64,000 nucleotides of DNA from JABDMH01 sp965222645 (GTDB lineage Bacteria > Bacteroidota > Bacteroidia > Chitinophagales > Saprospiraceae). This document shows, in pieces, positions 35,707 through 45,681 of this stretch. The notes below the pieces were generated by a model. The model searched no databases, was not told the origin of the DNA, and saw nothing but the letters and a program-made list of their open reading frames with translations. The first letter of the stretch is position 1. Each line of letters starts with the position of its first letter. Both the position numbers and the translations under genes were made by a program. Where the stretch lies: NCBI GenBank assembly GCA_965222645.1, contig OZ244968.1, positions 1,364,001-1,428,000 on the forward strand, read 5' to 3'.

Positions 35707-38160
35707 TTGAGAGATCTCGACTTTGTCCCGGTTTATTTTAAAAGTGCAACCTCGCATTTCAAAAAGAACCTGCTACATCATTTGCTCAGTCTCACTGGGT
35801 TGACACTGGCATTTACCGCTATTCTTATCGTGGTGTCTTATCTCTACCATGAGTCATCTTTTGAAGACTTTCATGTAAATAGAACTCAGATCTACCGCAC
35901 ATCATACGAGACCAGTCAGAGTGATTTTAATGTGCATTGGGCGCGTGTACCGGTTGACTACATCAATCAACTCCCTGCTGAAATTCCGGGTATTGAAAAA
36001 CTGATCCGGTTCCAAAATCAAGAACAGCGATACTTGCGCAACGGTCAGGATCGCTACAAGGCCAAACATGCCTATATCACCGATGCCGATGTTTTTGAGG
36101 TTTTTACATATCCTCTTATTGCCGGTGATTCATCGGAGGCTTTGCGACAACCCAATTCCATCGTCTTGTCAAAGTCAGTTGCACTACAAATTTTTTCACA
36201 AACGGATGTGATTGGGCAAACTCTACACATTTCAGGTGACTGGACTGAGGTAGAAAAAGAGTATACCATAACGGGTATTATCGATGATGTTCCAAAAAAC
36301 ACACATCTTCCAACCGAAATACTTTTTTCATTTGCCAATGATCAAGAGCGATCAGGTTGGGCCTACGTTTATATCTTACTGAAGGAGAATGTCGACATAG
36401 ACGAAATCAAATTGCAACTAGATACATTCATTGCTAAATACAACTCCGATCAAAATACCGAAGTAAAAATTCACCTCCAGTCCCTATCATCGATACACCT
36501 GCATTCCGATCTCGCGAGAGAAATCACAACGAATGGAAATTATCAATACTTAAAGATCTTTTTCCTGGTCGCACTATTTATTTGGATTATTGCCATTGTA
36601 AATTATTCCAATCTCTATTTTGCGCTTGCGTTGACCCGTACTAAGGAACTGGGTATGCGCAGAATATTGGGAGCAGATCGAAATCAATTGAGCTTTCAGT
36701 TGCTGTTAGAGGTTTTATTTTATTGTTTTATTGCAATACTTTTTAGTGTTGGGCTAACTGCCTTTAGCTTACCCTATTTCCATAATCTGGTCGGTTATTT
36801 TGACCTGGCCCCATGGCACATACTCTTCCCTTTATTACTTGTGGTGCTCATTCTTACTACCCTGATGGCTTCTCTCGTACCTTCCCTGTACATCAGATCA
36901 TTGAGTTTGATCAAATCACTCAAGAAATCAATAACTTTTGCCGACAATTTCACAGGACGTCGATTGAGTACACGAAAAGTCCTGATGTTGTTGCAATTTA
37001 CTGCAGCCGTGATTCTGATCTCGGCCACCGTTGGTACGCTTCTGCAATTCCGCTATCTCAGCAGCAAGCATCTGGGACTCAATGCAAATCAGACCTTAGC
37101 CATACCCAATGTGCCCGATGCTGTTGTTCGTGATTATCCTGTATTTAAAAAGATGATCAGCGATCTACCGGGAGTGGAAAAAGTATCTGCCTGTATGCAG
37201 GTGCCATCTTCCGAAATAAGAGATACCGGACCAGTATCAATAGAGGGCATTGACGATCCATCCAGTACCCAGTATATGGATATCCAGGTCATTGATCCCG
37301 AGTTCCCTAAAATGATGCAATTAAAGGTGCTGGCCGGTAATCTAAAGGAGATCGATCTTCCGCTAAATAGGGTACCTGAATTTAACGAGACATTGTCTCC
37401 CGGAGATTACCTGGCAAGAAAATCTCGTAAATATTTAATTAATGAGTCGGGTGCAAAAAAACTGGGTTGGCAGGATCCTGAAGAAGCAATCGGACAAAGA
37501 ATTAATTTCACGATTGGTCCCTTTACACTCGATTATGGTCCCGTGGTTGCCGTAGTCGCAGATTATCACCAGGAATCGCTAAGGAACGAGGTTGAGCCCA
37601 CTCTGATGGTGGTAGAGCCGCTTTGGTTACAAACCTTCCTGGTCAAACTCAGTGGGAATAATTTGCACAACACCATCGATCAAATCGAGAAAACATGGAA
37701 TTCTCAATTTCCTTTTGCAATCGAATATCACTTTTTAGATGATCTTTTCAACCAATTGTACCACAGAGAACGGATCCAGGTAAAATTATTATCAATACTT
37801 TCGGCTCTAGCCATTTTTATTGCTTTTTTGGGACTTATTAGTCTACTTGCATTTACGCTAAAACGTCGTTACAAAGAAATGGCCATCCGGAGAGTTGTCG
37901 GAGCCAATGAATTTGCCATTGCAAATCTACTCGGTAAAGAATATCTCGGCATTTTAATTGTGAGCACAATCGCCGGTGTGACCCTCACCCATTATTGGAT
38001 TAAGACCTGGTTGGATAATTTTAGTTACAAAGCCTCCATTAGTCCTCTTCTCTATCTGCTTCCTCTCATTGTCGTATTTCTTTTAGCCTACATCATCATA
38101 TGGATACAAACCTTTTTTGCCACCAGAGCGAATCCCATTTCTGCTTTGAGGGATGAATAA
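35707..38160 (+). CDS. MacB/FtsX-type ABC transporter permease
   Basis: 817 residues from TTG 35707; no ATG precedes it in frame, and the N-terminus KNLLHHLLSLTGLTLAFTAI then LIVVSYLYHE is the family's first membrane segment, so a TTG start is likely. Two FtsX-type halves are seen: a large periplasmic MacB_PCD loop after TM1, the first TM cluster near 285-400 (with RTKELGMRRILGADRNQLS), a second TM1-loop near 440 and a second cluster near 690-810 (RRYKEMAIRRVVGANEF). The paired R-R-I/V-x-G-A motif matches duplicated Bacteroidota permeases. The ATPase subunit is not adjacent. Confidence 0.9.
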   Translation: MRDLDFVPVYFKSATSHFKKNLLHHLLSLTGLTLAFTAILIVVSYLYHESSFEDFHVNRTQIYRTSYETSQSDFNVHWARVPVDYINQLPAEIPGIEKLIRFQNQEQRYLRNGQDRYKAKHAYITDADVFEVFTYPLIAGDSSEALRQPNSIVLSKSVALQIFSQTDVIGQTLHISGDWTEVEKEYTITGIIDDVPKNTHLPTEILFSFANDQERSGWAYVYILLKENVDIDEIKLQLDTFIAKYNSDQNTEVKIHLQSLSSIHLHSDLAREITTNGNYQYLKIFFLVALFIWIIAIVNYSNLYFALALTRTKELGMRRILGADRNQLSFQLLLEVLFYCFIAILFSVGLTAFSLPYFHNLVGYFDLAPWHILFPLLLVVLILTTLMASLVPSLYIRSLSLIKSLKKSITFADNFTGRRLSTRKVLMLLQFTAAVILISATVGTLLQFRYLSSKHLGLNANQTLAIPNVPDAVVRDYPVFKKMISDLPGVEKVSACMQVPSSEIRDTGPVSIEGIDDPSSTQYMDIQVIDPEFPKMMQLKVLAGNLKEIDLPLNRVPEFNETLSPGDYLARKSRKYLINESGAKKLGWQDPEEAIGQRINFTIGPFTLDYGPVVAVVADYHQESLRNEVEPTLMVVEPLWLQTFLVKLSGNNLHNTIDQIEKTWNSQFPFAIEYHFLDDLFNQLYHRERIQVKLLSILSALAIFIAFLGLISLLAFTLKRRYKEMAIRRVVGANEFAIANLLGKEYLGILIVSTIAGVTLTHYWIKTWLDNFSYKASISPLLYLLPLIVVFLLAYIIIWIQTFFATRANPISALRDE

Positions 38161-38208
38161 TTTCTTCCCATATAATTTGTTGATTTATTAATGAGAGGAG
38201 TGAGATCA

Positions 38209-40425
38209 TCAATGGCCGGGAGCATATGGAAAGGTGAGATTCTGATAATACTCAAGCGGATATTGGGGTTGCGGTACACCTTGCGGAATTGGCTTATTAG
38301 AAAAAGTTTGAAAGTAAGAAATACAGGCGTCGCGCCACCAGGCAGCCTCTTTCTTTTGGATAGACAACAAATCCATGACATGCCTGAAACGCTCATGGTC
38401 TATTTCAGACCTTACACTTTGCCATTGATTGATAAGTTGTTGTACCTGAATATTACCTACCTGATATTTGAGGCAAAGGTGGTCCCAAAGTGTTTTTCCT
38501 GATTTTATGACTTTATTCCAGGGGATATGATGAAAAAACAAAAGATATCTCTCCGGACATTCCTCGATATCGTAAAAAATATCCCGCAATGGTTTCCGGT
38601 ATTGACCTATGGCATTGCTTCCCGATCTTGTACGATCAAATCCTATTCCGGTACCGTCTGCTTTGTGATAGTATGTCGATTTCCAATCTGCCCTTGGCAT
38701 CTTATCCACCCAGGGCCCCGGTCCATAATGATGACCAGCATCCATGATGTGATGAAGGCCCAGTGGTGTCATATAATTTACCGCAGCTTCATGAGATGAC
38801 ATCATCATCTCCATGATGGTTGCAACCGCTGCTTCCTCGTTGGTCCAGGTCATTCTAATCCATTCTTCTGCAATGTCCCGGGCAGTGAGTTCATGATTCC
38901 AGGCCAAGCGGCCGAATGCATACCAATTGGCCTGAGCAAAAGGATGACTTGTCCAGTTGATATCGTTGCCAATATTAGAAACCCCGGCGACTGCAGTAGA
39001 TTTATTTTGAGAGATTGTACCGTCTGCTATTCGACCCACTGTAGAATTTTCTCCATCGGCATACGTATCAGCATCCAAGATTTCCTTAAAGTAAGTTCCT
39101 AAATAGACGAGATGAGTGCCCTGCCCCACATATTCCTGGGTAATTTGGAATTCAGGCGCAATGCCTGTTTTTTTCATAGCTCCGAAAAGTGGGTGGAAGG
39201 GCTCTCTTGGCTGAAAATCTATAGCTCCATTCTTTACCTGGAGGATCACATTTTTTTTAAACTTTCCATCCAGCGGAACAAATTCGTCGTAGGCCTGCAT
39301 ATGACGATCCTCAAATACCGCGTCGGAGTAGACAAACGTTCTCCATAAGACCAGACCGCCATATGGGGCAACTGCATCAGCAAGCATATTTGCTCCCGCC
39401 GCATGCGTTCGATTATAATCCAGGGGTCCCGGTTGCCCCTCTGAATTTGCCTTGACCAGAAAACCGCCAAAATCGGGTATTAGCTCATAGATTTTCTCTG
39501 CTTTATTTTGCCACCATTTCCGCACAGAACGATTGCGAGGGTCTGCCGTTTCGAAATCATCTAGTTCCATCGGTGCACTAAAACGCGCTGTCAAAAAAGT
39601 TTTTATCCCATATGGCCGAAATAAATCGGCGAGCGCCTTTACTTTTTTCAGGTAATCATCTCTCAAAACAATGGAATTTGTATTTACATTGGTCAGAACA
39701 ATAGAGTTAATCCCGATCGATGCATTTGCCCGCGCATAATCGATATACCTCTGATCAATTACTTCGGGCAGCTGATGCCAATTCCAAATAGAAAATCCGG
39801 CATAACCGCGTTCTACAGTTCTGTCCAAGTTATCCCAATGATTTAAAAATCGAAATTTTATTTTCGGTACAGATTTAAAATTTAAATTGGAAATATCCTG
39901 ATGAGATTGTAATAATCTCAGAAAATGAAAAGTGCCATAAAGAAGAGCAACATCGTGAAAAGCCGTGATCACCACAGACTCCCGACTCCCTATTCTCTTG
40001 GATACAATAGCAAATCCCTCGTCCGAAAGTCCCTCCACCTCATTGGGAGACAGAAGCTCGGCCAACTGGCTATTTGGATGGTAAACACCAAGTAACAACG
40101 ATGCATTTTCGCGGTCTGTGAGATCTACTTTAGTGTCCAATAATCCCTCCAGACCCCTCTTTAATTCATCACGGACGATGTCAAGTGTCGCACTCTCACC
40201 TTCGACATAGCAGGATTTGATCGTATTGCGATACCGGACTAAAAGACTTTCATCCTCGATTACCCCATAACGTAGCCACAGGTCATATCCATTTTCAGCA
40301 ACGGCCGAGACGAAAAGACAACAGGTCACTATCAGTGATGGCAACAAACGAATTCGTACGAATTTTTGACACCTCACTGCACCCTTCAGCATCATTCTCC
40401 TTTGCATATCTCTGTATACTCGCAT
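38209..40425 (-). CDS. aguA: Alpha-glucuronidase, GH67 family
   Basis: 738 residues. The N-terminus has a hydrophobic segment (RIRLLPSLIVTCCLFVSAVA) serving as signal; the first Met is uncertain (candidates at 40425, 40407, 40395 and 40392). The GH67 catalytic domain is recognised from FGGFLVKANSEGQPGPLDYN, where the Glu is the general acid, LVLWRTFVYSD, KNVILQVKNGAIDFQPREPF then HPLFGAM and EFQITQEYVGQGTHLVYLGT. GH67 enzymes remove methylglucuronic acid from xylo-oligosaccharide ends. It is a single gene with no xylanase nearby. Confidence 0.95.
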   Translation of the reverse strand: MRVYRDMQRRMMLKGAVRCQKFVRIRLLPSLIVTCCLFVSAVAENGYDLWLRYGVIEDESLLVRYRNTIKSCYVEGESATLDIVRDELKRGLEGLLDTKVDLTDRENASLLLGVYHPNSQLAELLSPNEVEGLSDEGFAIVSKRIGSRESVVITAFHDVALLYGTFHFLRLLQSHQDISNLNFKSVPKIKFRFLNHWDNLDRTVERGYAGFSIWNWHQLPEVIDQRYIDYARANASIGINSIVLTNVNTNSIVLRDDYLKKVKALADLFRPYGIKTFLTARFSAPMELDDFETADPRNRSVRKWWQNKAEKIYELIPDFGGFLVKANSEGQPGPLDYNRTHAAGANMLADAVAPYGGLVLWRTFVYSDAVFEDRHMQAYDEFVPLDGKFKKNVILQVKNGAIDFQPREPFHPLFGAMKKTGIAPEFQITQEYVGQGTHLVYLGTYFKEILDADTYADGENSTVGRIADGTISQNKSTAVAGVSNIGNDINWTSHPFAQANWYAFGRLAWNHELTARDIAEEWIRMTWTNEEAAVATIMEMMMSSHEAAVNYMTPLGLHHIMDAGHHYGPGPWVDKMPRADWKSTYYHKADGTGIGFDRTRSGSNAIGQYRKPLRDIFYDIEECPERYLLFFHHIPWNKVIKSGKTLWDHLCLKYQVGNIQVQQLINQWQSVRSEIDHERFRHVMDLLSIQKKEAAWWRDACISYFQTFSNKPIPQGVPQPQYPLEYYQNLTFPYAPGH

Positions 40426-40614
40426 CTCAATTTTCCCCTTTGGTCATGCCGGATAGTATTCTCGATTTATTTCCAATATTACAAAAAGACAGAAAAAACC
40501 AGCTTCGGCCAGTAATCTCTTATCCAACCGATTAACTATAAAAAAATCGATTTCAGACCCGCTGACTAAACCACCGGGTTCTCAAATCTGTTATTGAATG
40601 AAAAGTATCTCAAC

Positions 40615-41130
40615 ATGCAACTATTGCCCGATCTCGAAAAAAGATTCAATTACTATAAGTCCCTTGGCGAACGAGCATTTGAAGGGCTGGAGGTGAGTGA
40701 TTTTCACTGGCAATACAATCCAGAATCCAATAGTATTGCGATAATCGTCAATCATTTATGGGGCAACATGCTTTCGAGGTTCACAAATTTCCTGACTGAG
40801 GATGGTGAAAAAGAATGGCGAAAAAGAGATATGGAGTTTGAAAATCTCAATGAGTCTGTCGACGATCTGATGAAAAAGTGGAATGATGGATGGCGCTGTG
40901 TCACGAGCTGTCTGGAAAGCCTCCGGGAAGATGATCTTGCAAAGACGGTATATATTCGTACAGAACCCCATTCGGCATTTGATGCCATAAACCGCCAACT
41001 TGCTCACTATGCAGCCCATGTAGGCCAGATTATCTATATAGCGAGAATGTTAAAAGGTCCGAAATGGAAATCATTGTCTATTCCAAGGGGACAGTCCGAT
41101 GCCTTTAATAAAAAATATTTCGAGAAGTGA
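40615..41130 (+). CDS. DUF1572 / DinB-like protein
   Basis: 171 residues from ATG 40615 (an in-frame TTG at 40594 would add seven). The DinB-like fold is seen in MQLLPDLEKRFNYYKSLGER, SIAIIVNHLWGNMLSRFTNF with a metal-ligand His, and QLAHYAAHVGQIIYIARMLK with the His pair. SLSIPRGQSDAFNKKY is the usual DUF1572 tail. Family members may bind metal and thiols; function is unknown. Single gene. Confidence 0.87.
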   Translation: MQLLPDLEKRFNYYKSLGERAFEGLEVSDFHWQYNPESNSIAIIVNHLWGNMLSRFTNFLTEDGEKEWRKRDMEFENLNESVDDLMKKWNDGWRCVTSCLESLREDDLAKTVYIRTEPHSAFDAINRQLAHYAAHVGQIIYIARMLKGPKWKSLSIPRGQSDAFNKKYFEK

Positions 41131-41205
41131 GCATTGATCCCGGTCACATACAGGGTGGGCTGAGATTAAGCCATAAAAGACTAGCTCTCGTGTGTCCTCC
41201 CGTAA

Positions 41206-41757
41206 TTACCTCGACTCCTCATAAGCCTCCCGGATTAAACTTATCAATTCATCATCGACTTGAGAAATTTCGGTAATCCTCACCCTGTGACTACACATGG
41301 TGCCAAATGGTCCGGATGTCTCCAGACGTCCTTCATGGGGTTTATCATTATATTTCAATCCCAAATCTATTCGAGACTTTGTCGTGGGTTGGACTAAGCA
41401 AAATTGTCGTTTAGTACGAAAACTGACGCTCTTTTTTTTTGGTACTACATCGACATCATTGCCGAATTTTTCGATTTCATTGTGCAATTTTTCATAAATC
41501 GGGTGCAAATGCTCTCTGCCCTTGTATTGCTCACTGACTAAATCTGTATTTTCCGAGGTAAAAGCAGCTGATTTTTTTGCCATGTGGACAACCATATTGG
41601 CATAACCATGACCCATGCCATGCTCAGATTTAAGCATCTTGACAATCTCACCGTGCTTTTCCAGATTGCTCTTCTCGACCAGACCAATCCAATGTTCTAA
41701 AGTCTTTCCCGTTTTTGCCTCGAGGTTTTTAACCATTTTTTCTACAGCAGGATCCAT
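41206..41757 (-). CDS. DUF4287 + DUF5655 domain protein
   Basis: 183 residues. Residues 1-60 are DUF4287 (MVKNLEAKTGKTLEHWIGLV, LKSEHGMGHGYANMVVHMAK); residues about 70-183 are DUF5655 (VSFRTKRQFCLVQPTTKSRI, DLGLKYNDKPHEGRLE, CSHRVRITEISQVDDELISL). The DUF5655 part resembles restriction-like or DNA-binding folds, but no role is proven. It is monocistronic. Confidence 0.85.
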   Translation of the reverse strand: MDPAVEKMVKNLEAKTGKTLEHWIGLVEKSNLEKHGEIVKMLKSEHGMGHGYANMVVHMAKKSAAFTSENTDLVSEQYKGREHLHPIYEKLHNEIEKFGNDVDVVPKKKSVSFRTKRQFCLVQPTTKSRIDLGLKYNDKPHEGRLETSGPFGTMCSHRVRITEISQVDDELISLIREAYEESR

Positions 41758-41902
41758 GATATAATTTTTATCTTCTCTTGATATTTGACGATGCCAAAGT
41801 ATTAAAATAGCAACTCTATTCTGAATCTAAAAGTACAAACTGAAAGTTTCGATCGACTGGCTAAATTTGGCATATTTTTACAGACCACCGTACCGATGCA
41901 AA

Positions 41903-42100
41903 ATGCTCTGGAAAATTAACCTATTTATTGGGTCATTCTCGCTGTTTACTTCCTGTAGTCAGACGACCCAATTTGTTTATGAAGGTATAGTAGAGATTGT
42001 ACATCCCTGCATCGAAGGTGGCAGTCCTTTCTTGTCACCCACGACGATCAGCTTTATTGTTCCTGGATCGAATACCTTTCAGACTCCCTTTCTGTATTGA
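41903..42100 (+). CDS. Doubtful small lipoprotein
   Basis: 65 residues, MLWKINLFIGSFSLFTSCSQ, with a signal-like N-terminus and Cys18 in a lipobox-like L-F-T-S-C. The rest (VEIVHPCIEGGSPFLSP and so on) is unrecognised. Overlap with the minus-strand fragment and short length make it uncertain; it could be a truncated remnant. Confidence 0.3.
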   Translation: MLWKINLFIGSFSLFTSCSQTTQFVYEGIVEIVHPCIEGGSPFLSPTTISFIVPGSNTFQTPFLY

Positions 42101-42360
42101 TGTGTTCTAAACTGGAAGCTGATACCTGGTCTGGCCCTATCAACAAGCGAAAAACCGGTCGTAGCATATATTTTACCATTGGGGTGAAAGGACAGTGCGG
42201 TAATGAAATCGGAGTACCAATATTCGCGAAAAGGATAAATCAATTTTACGCTATCTGTGATTTCACAGCTTTGCACATCAGTAAAATACAGGTATTGTGT
42301 TTCAATCGAATAAAAATAGAATTGCTGAGAGTTTCCCGGCGCTGTGATCGCAAACCCCAA
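42079..42360 (-). pseudogene. Headless fragment of a propeller/T9SS-type surface protein
   Basis: About 93 residues containing FYFYSIETQYLYFTDVQSCE and ITALSFHPNGKIYATTG, the phrase pattern seen in large secreted proteins of this phylum that open with SFHPNGKLYG-type blades. A stop lies six codons upstream of the recognisable part (42376-42378) and no signal sequence precedes it; downstream it ends after the partial domain. It is most likely a decayed fragment. Confidence 0.4.
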
Positions 42361-42420
42361 GAGCAGATACTTTTTCTACATGGCATAATCCAATGAGGTA
42401 TTTTACAAGATAAGAATCAC

Positions 42421-43377
42421 TTACCGGACCACGGTAATTTTTTTCACGATCTGTCTTTCCCTGGATAAGAGCGCTACAAGATAAATACCTTCCGACAGCT
42501 GGTGGGGAATGTCTATTGATACCTGGTCTGCCGGCCATTTCTCCTGGAGCCATATTTTTCCGCGAATGTCCGAGATCCTGAAATACTCAAATTTATTCTC
42601 TCCTGAATCTTCCAACCTGATCTCCAATTTTTGTCCCCTTTTTACCGGGTTTGGGACCATTGTTATGTTATCGGTATAACTATTCTCCCTTACGCCAATA
42701 GTATATCGCCATATGGTGTCGCAAGGTATTACGGAGGGATGTCTATAAGTGATGTTGGGATCTTCATAGCAATTCAAAAACGGACATGCGTGATCGCAGT
42801 CAACGTGATCAAAATATGGTGTAAGATAATAGAGATTACCTATGGTTTCCAATATCGTTTCGTTCAGGTGAGGCCATTGAGCACCATTATCCAGTATTCT
42901 CATTTTCTGTCCCTTTCGTATAATGCCGTCGATCTCTGTAGTGAATGTTGAATCTATCACCACCAGACTTTTTGAATTCATCAAAAAAGAACTTCTCTCG
43001 GGATTGGCAATTAGGACAGAGTCACCGGGTTCTGCATCAAAATTGTATAGTATGTGAAATGAGTCCTGCACATAGTAATATACTTTATTGCCGTCCTGAT
43101 GCACGTATATGTTGCCGAGGTCATCTTCATCCCCTTCATGGTCATGAAAAAGCGTTTGAGTCAGCATCTTACACGGAGTATTTTTTATGACCGTATCTTT
43201 TATGGACTGGATTCGGATAAATCTTATCTGATTGGAGCCAATCCCACCACCGTAAAGATAGTGCCAGGTAGCACCAATGGGAGCCCACTCAGGGACAGTG
43301 TCCTGCCCCTGAAGTGGCAACAATACAACTAGGTACACGCCTGCGAAGAGTAATCTAAAACGAATGTTGGTTATCAT
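42421..43377 (-). CDS. Secreted protein with T9SS type A sorting domain
   Basis: 318 residues. MITNIRFRLLFAGVYLVVLL then PLQGQ is a signal peptide. Residues about 20-240 are an unrecognised extracellular domain with several aromatics and cysteines near 190-230 (VDCDHACPFLNCYED, IPCDTIWRYTIGV). The last 75 residues (NITMVPNPVKRGQKLEIRLE, YFRISDIRGKIWLQE, GIYLVALLSRERQIVKKITV) are the sorting domain for type IX secretion. It should be exported and surface-attached or released. It precedes the 5-FTHF cyclo-ligase gene on the map but is unrelated to it. Confidence 0.88.
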   Translation of the reverse strand: MITNIRFRLLFAGVYLVVLLPLQGQDTVPEWAPIGATWHYLYGGGIGSNQIRFIRIQSIKDTVIKNTPCKMLTQTLFHDHEGDEDDLGNIYVHQDGNKVYYYVQDSFHILYNFDAEPGDSVLIANPERSSFLMNSKSLVVIDSTFTTEIDGIIRKGQKMRILDNGAQWPHLNETILETIGNLYYLTPYFDHVDCDHACPFLNCYEDPNITYRHPSVIPCDTIWRYTIGVRENSYTDNITMVPNPVKRGQKLEIRLEDSGENKFEYFRISDIRGKIWLQEKWPADQVSIDIPHQLSEGIYLVALLSRERQIVKKITVVR

Positions 43378-43421
43378 TTTTTGAAAGTTACATCTTTATG
43401 ATTTTATGTTCGATGATTAAC

Positions 43422-44015
43422 TCACCCGTTTTGATAAATCCCGGGCATAGCCCTAATTATTGAAACCTGTGTAATTAAAAAATCTACTGAAATATCATGT
43501 GGTTCAGCCGGGATATCGTCAAAGAGCTGAAAATCAAATGCGATACCTACTTTTACCGTCTTTAAATGATTTGCCAAAAAGTAGTCGTAGTATCCGGCTC
43601 CGTATCCCAATCTGGATCCTCCTACACGTGAAAATGCCAAACCGGGGACAAATATCAGATCGTACGCTCCGGAATACTCCTCGTCACTCGTCGATTCCAA
43701 AACCCCAAACTTATTTCGTTCCATTTTGCTAAAACTCCTTGTCACAATATTTTTCATCCGGGGAGGATCCATGACCTTGGGAGTGACAATGGTGTAGTTG
43801 TTTTCCATGTATTTCTTTAATGCCGGAAGAATGGCAACCTCTGACCCAAAAGGCACAAAACTGTGTATTACTTGTGCTCCAACAGCATCTATGAAATCCT
43901 CCAGTTGGTCACATACTGACAGGGAATACGCAGCGTGATCCACCTCGCTCAGTGCGTTCCTACGTTTGAGCATTTCGCTTCTCAGGCGGGCTTTCTGCCT
44001 TCTTTTGTCTTGCAT
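43422..44015 (-). CDS. 5-formyltetrahydrofolate cyclo-ligase
   Basis: 197 residues. It converts 5-formyl-THF to 5,10-methenyl-THF using ATP. Motifs: RQKARLRSEMLKRRNALS near the N-terminus, ALKKYMENNYTIVTPKVMD, and the nucleotide site LAFSRVGGSRLGYGAGYYDY near 128-147 (G-x-R-L-G-Y-G-x-G-Y-Y-D). Length is standard. It is divergent from the L-serine dehydratase gene; both feed one-carbon metabolism, although serine dehydratase removes serine. Confidence 0.94.
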   Translation of the reverse strand: MQDKRRQKARLRSEMLKRRNALSEVDHAAYSLSVCDQLEDFIDAVGAQVIHSFVPFGSEVAILPALKKYMENNYTIVTPKVMDPPRMKNIVTRSFSKMERNKFGVLESTSDEEYSGAYDLIFVPGLAFSRVGGSRLGYGAGYYDYFLANHLKTVKVGIAFDFQLFDDIPAEPHDISVDFLITQVSIIRAMPGIYQNG

Positions 44016-44089
44016 AACAGTTTGTTTTCTATTTAAAATACGAAAAAAATAAAACGCCGGGATTCGCGATCATCGTCTATTTTTGCACT

Positions 44090-45496
44090 GTGGAGTGCAT
44101 TAGTGTATTTGATATGCTTAAAATCGGTGTCGGTCCATCGAGTTCCCATACTATGGGACCATGGAGAGCCGCTCAGGATTTGATCGCACGACTGGAGGCG
44201 AGACCAATAAAAGAGATAGAGACACACCTTTTTGGCTCTTTGTCTAAGACCGGGATTGGACATGGTACAGATATCGCCATTATCCTCGGGCTATCCGGTT
44301 TTGATCCTGTGACTATTGAAACAGAAAATATCTCCTTTTATATTTCTCAAGTGGAGAGTAAAAACGAGATTATTACGGCCACCGGTAGAAATATATTCTT
44401 TGAGCGGCAAAAACACATTTTATTTAAAAAGAAGTTTTTAAAACAACATCCCAACGCCCTTCGATTTGTGGTCACTTTTACGGATGGATCAAAAGAAGTC
44501 TCTACCTATTATTCGATCGGCGGCGGATTTATTAAAAAAGACGGAGAAACCAAAGTCTCGGAAAAACACCGGAATTTTCCCCATCCGATCAGTACCGAGA
44601 AGGAACTCCTAAACTGGCTATCAGATCAAAATTGCTCTATCGCTCAATTGGTATGGAAAAATGAAAAAAGCATAAATACAGAAGCTGCCATAAAAAAACA
44701 GCTAAGCTCCATTTGGCAGGCGATGGAGCAAAGTATTTTCCGCGGCTGCCATAGAGAGGGAATTCTTCCGGGGGGGCTATCCATAAAGCGCCGGGCACCT
44801 GCAATCAATAAACAATTGCTGGGTTCAGCAAATTACGAGGTAATTGAAGAGTGGAAAAAGCTGATCGCTCAAAGTGATCACACATTTAATAACATCACCC
44901 GATGGATCAGCTGTTTTGCATTGGCCGTAAACGAAGAAAATGCATCCTTTGCAAGGGTCGTCACCGCACCAACTAATGGGGCAGCCGGGGTGATTCCAGC
45001 AGTCTTAATGTATTTTCTTTCCTTTTGCGAAAATAATGGTGAAGAAAGTATTTTTGAATTCTTGCTGACCGCTAGTGAAATCGGAAGCCTGTTTAAAAAA
45101 GGATCCACTATATCTGCCGCAATGGGTGGTTGCCAGGCGGAAATCGGTGTCTCCTCGGCAATGGCTGCAGCGGGACTCACCGCAGTCCGGGGTGGTGACC
45201 CGGGGCAGGTACTGATGGCTGCGGAAATTGCCATGGAACACCACCTGGGCCTTACGTGCGATCCCGTAAACGGGCTTGTACAAATACCTTGTATAGAACG
45301 TAACTCCATGGGTGCGATGAAGGCAATAACTGCCAGCCAACTCGCACTTTCTGGCAATTACAGTGAATCAAAAGTCCGGCTGGACCAGATTATTCAGACG
45401 ATGTGGGAAACAGCCAAGGATATGCACAGAAAATACAAAGAAACCTCCGAAGGTGGTCTGGCAAAACAAATCAACGAAATGCTTCCCGAGTGCTAG
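44090..45496 (+). CDS. sdaA: L-serine ammonia-lyase, single-chain iron-sulfur type
   Basis: 468 residues from GTG 44090, which gives the family start MECISVFDMLKIGVGPSSSH with the substrate loop GPSSSHTMGP. Fused beta and alpha halves are present. Cysteines for the 4Fe-4S cluster are in MGGCQAEIG near 343, HHLGLTCDPVNGLVQIPCIE near 382-395, and TNGAAGVIPAVLMYF marks the alpha part. It converts L-serine to pyruvate and ammonia in the cytoplasm; the cluster is oxygen-sensitive. Confidence 0.95.
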   Translation: MECISVFDMLKIGVGPSSSHTMGPWRAAQDLIARLEARPIKEIETHLFGSLSKTGIGHGTDIAIILGLSGFDPVTIETENISFYISQVESKNEIITATGRNIFFERQKHILFKKKFLKQHPNALRFVVTFTDGSKEVSTYYSIGGGFIKKDGETKVSEKHRNFPHPISTEKELLNWLSDQNCSIAQLVWKNEKSINTEAAIKKQLSSIWQAMEQSIFRGCHREGILPGGLSIKRRAPAINKQLLGSANYEVIEEWKKLIAQSDHTFNNITRWISCFALAVNEENASFARVVTAPTNGAAGVIPAVLMYFLSFCENNGEESIFEFLLTASEIGSLFKKGSTISAAMGGCQAEIGVSSAMAAAGLTAVRGGDPGQVLMAAEIAMEHHLGLTCDPVNGLVQIPCIERNSMGAMKAITASQLALSGNYSESKVRLDQIIQTMWETAKDMHRKYKETSEGGLAKQINEMLPEC

Positions 45497-45681
45497 GCTC
45501 TAATGTGACTATTTCCGGGGTAGCTCGATTACACCGATTTATCTCAGGGATGTCCATTCTCTCAATTTGTTCGACCAAATCGGATATAAAAGATTCAATT
45601 TTTCATCAACAAATTAATTTTCTCCCGACAACGACTTGGTATCTTTATTTAATACAAAAAGCCTTATGTAATTCTTCTACC

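Larger units (their letters stand above)
41758..42420. other. Region with gene fragments only
   Basis: No complete gene is convincing. It holds a doubtful 65-residue lipoprotein-like frame on the plus strand (41903-42100) and a headless propeller-like fragment on the minus strand (42079-42360). It has the look of gene decay between two intact neighbours. Confidence 0.5.
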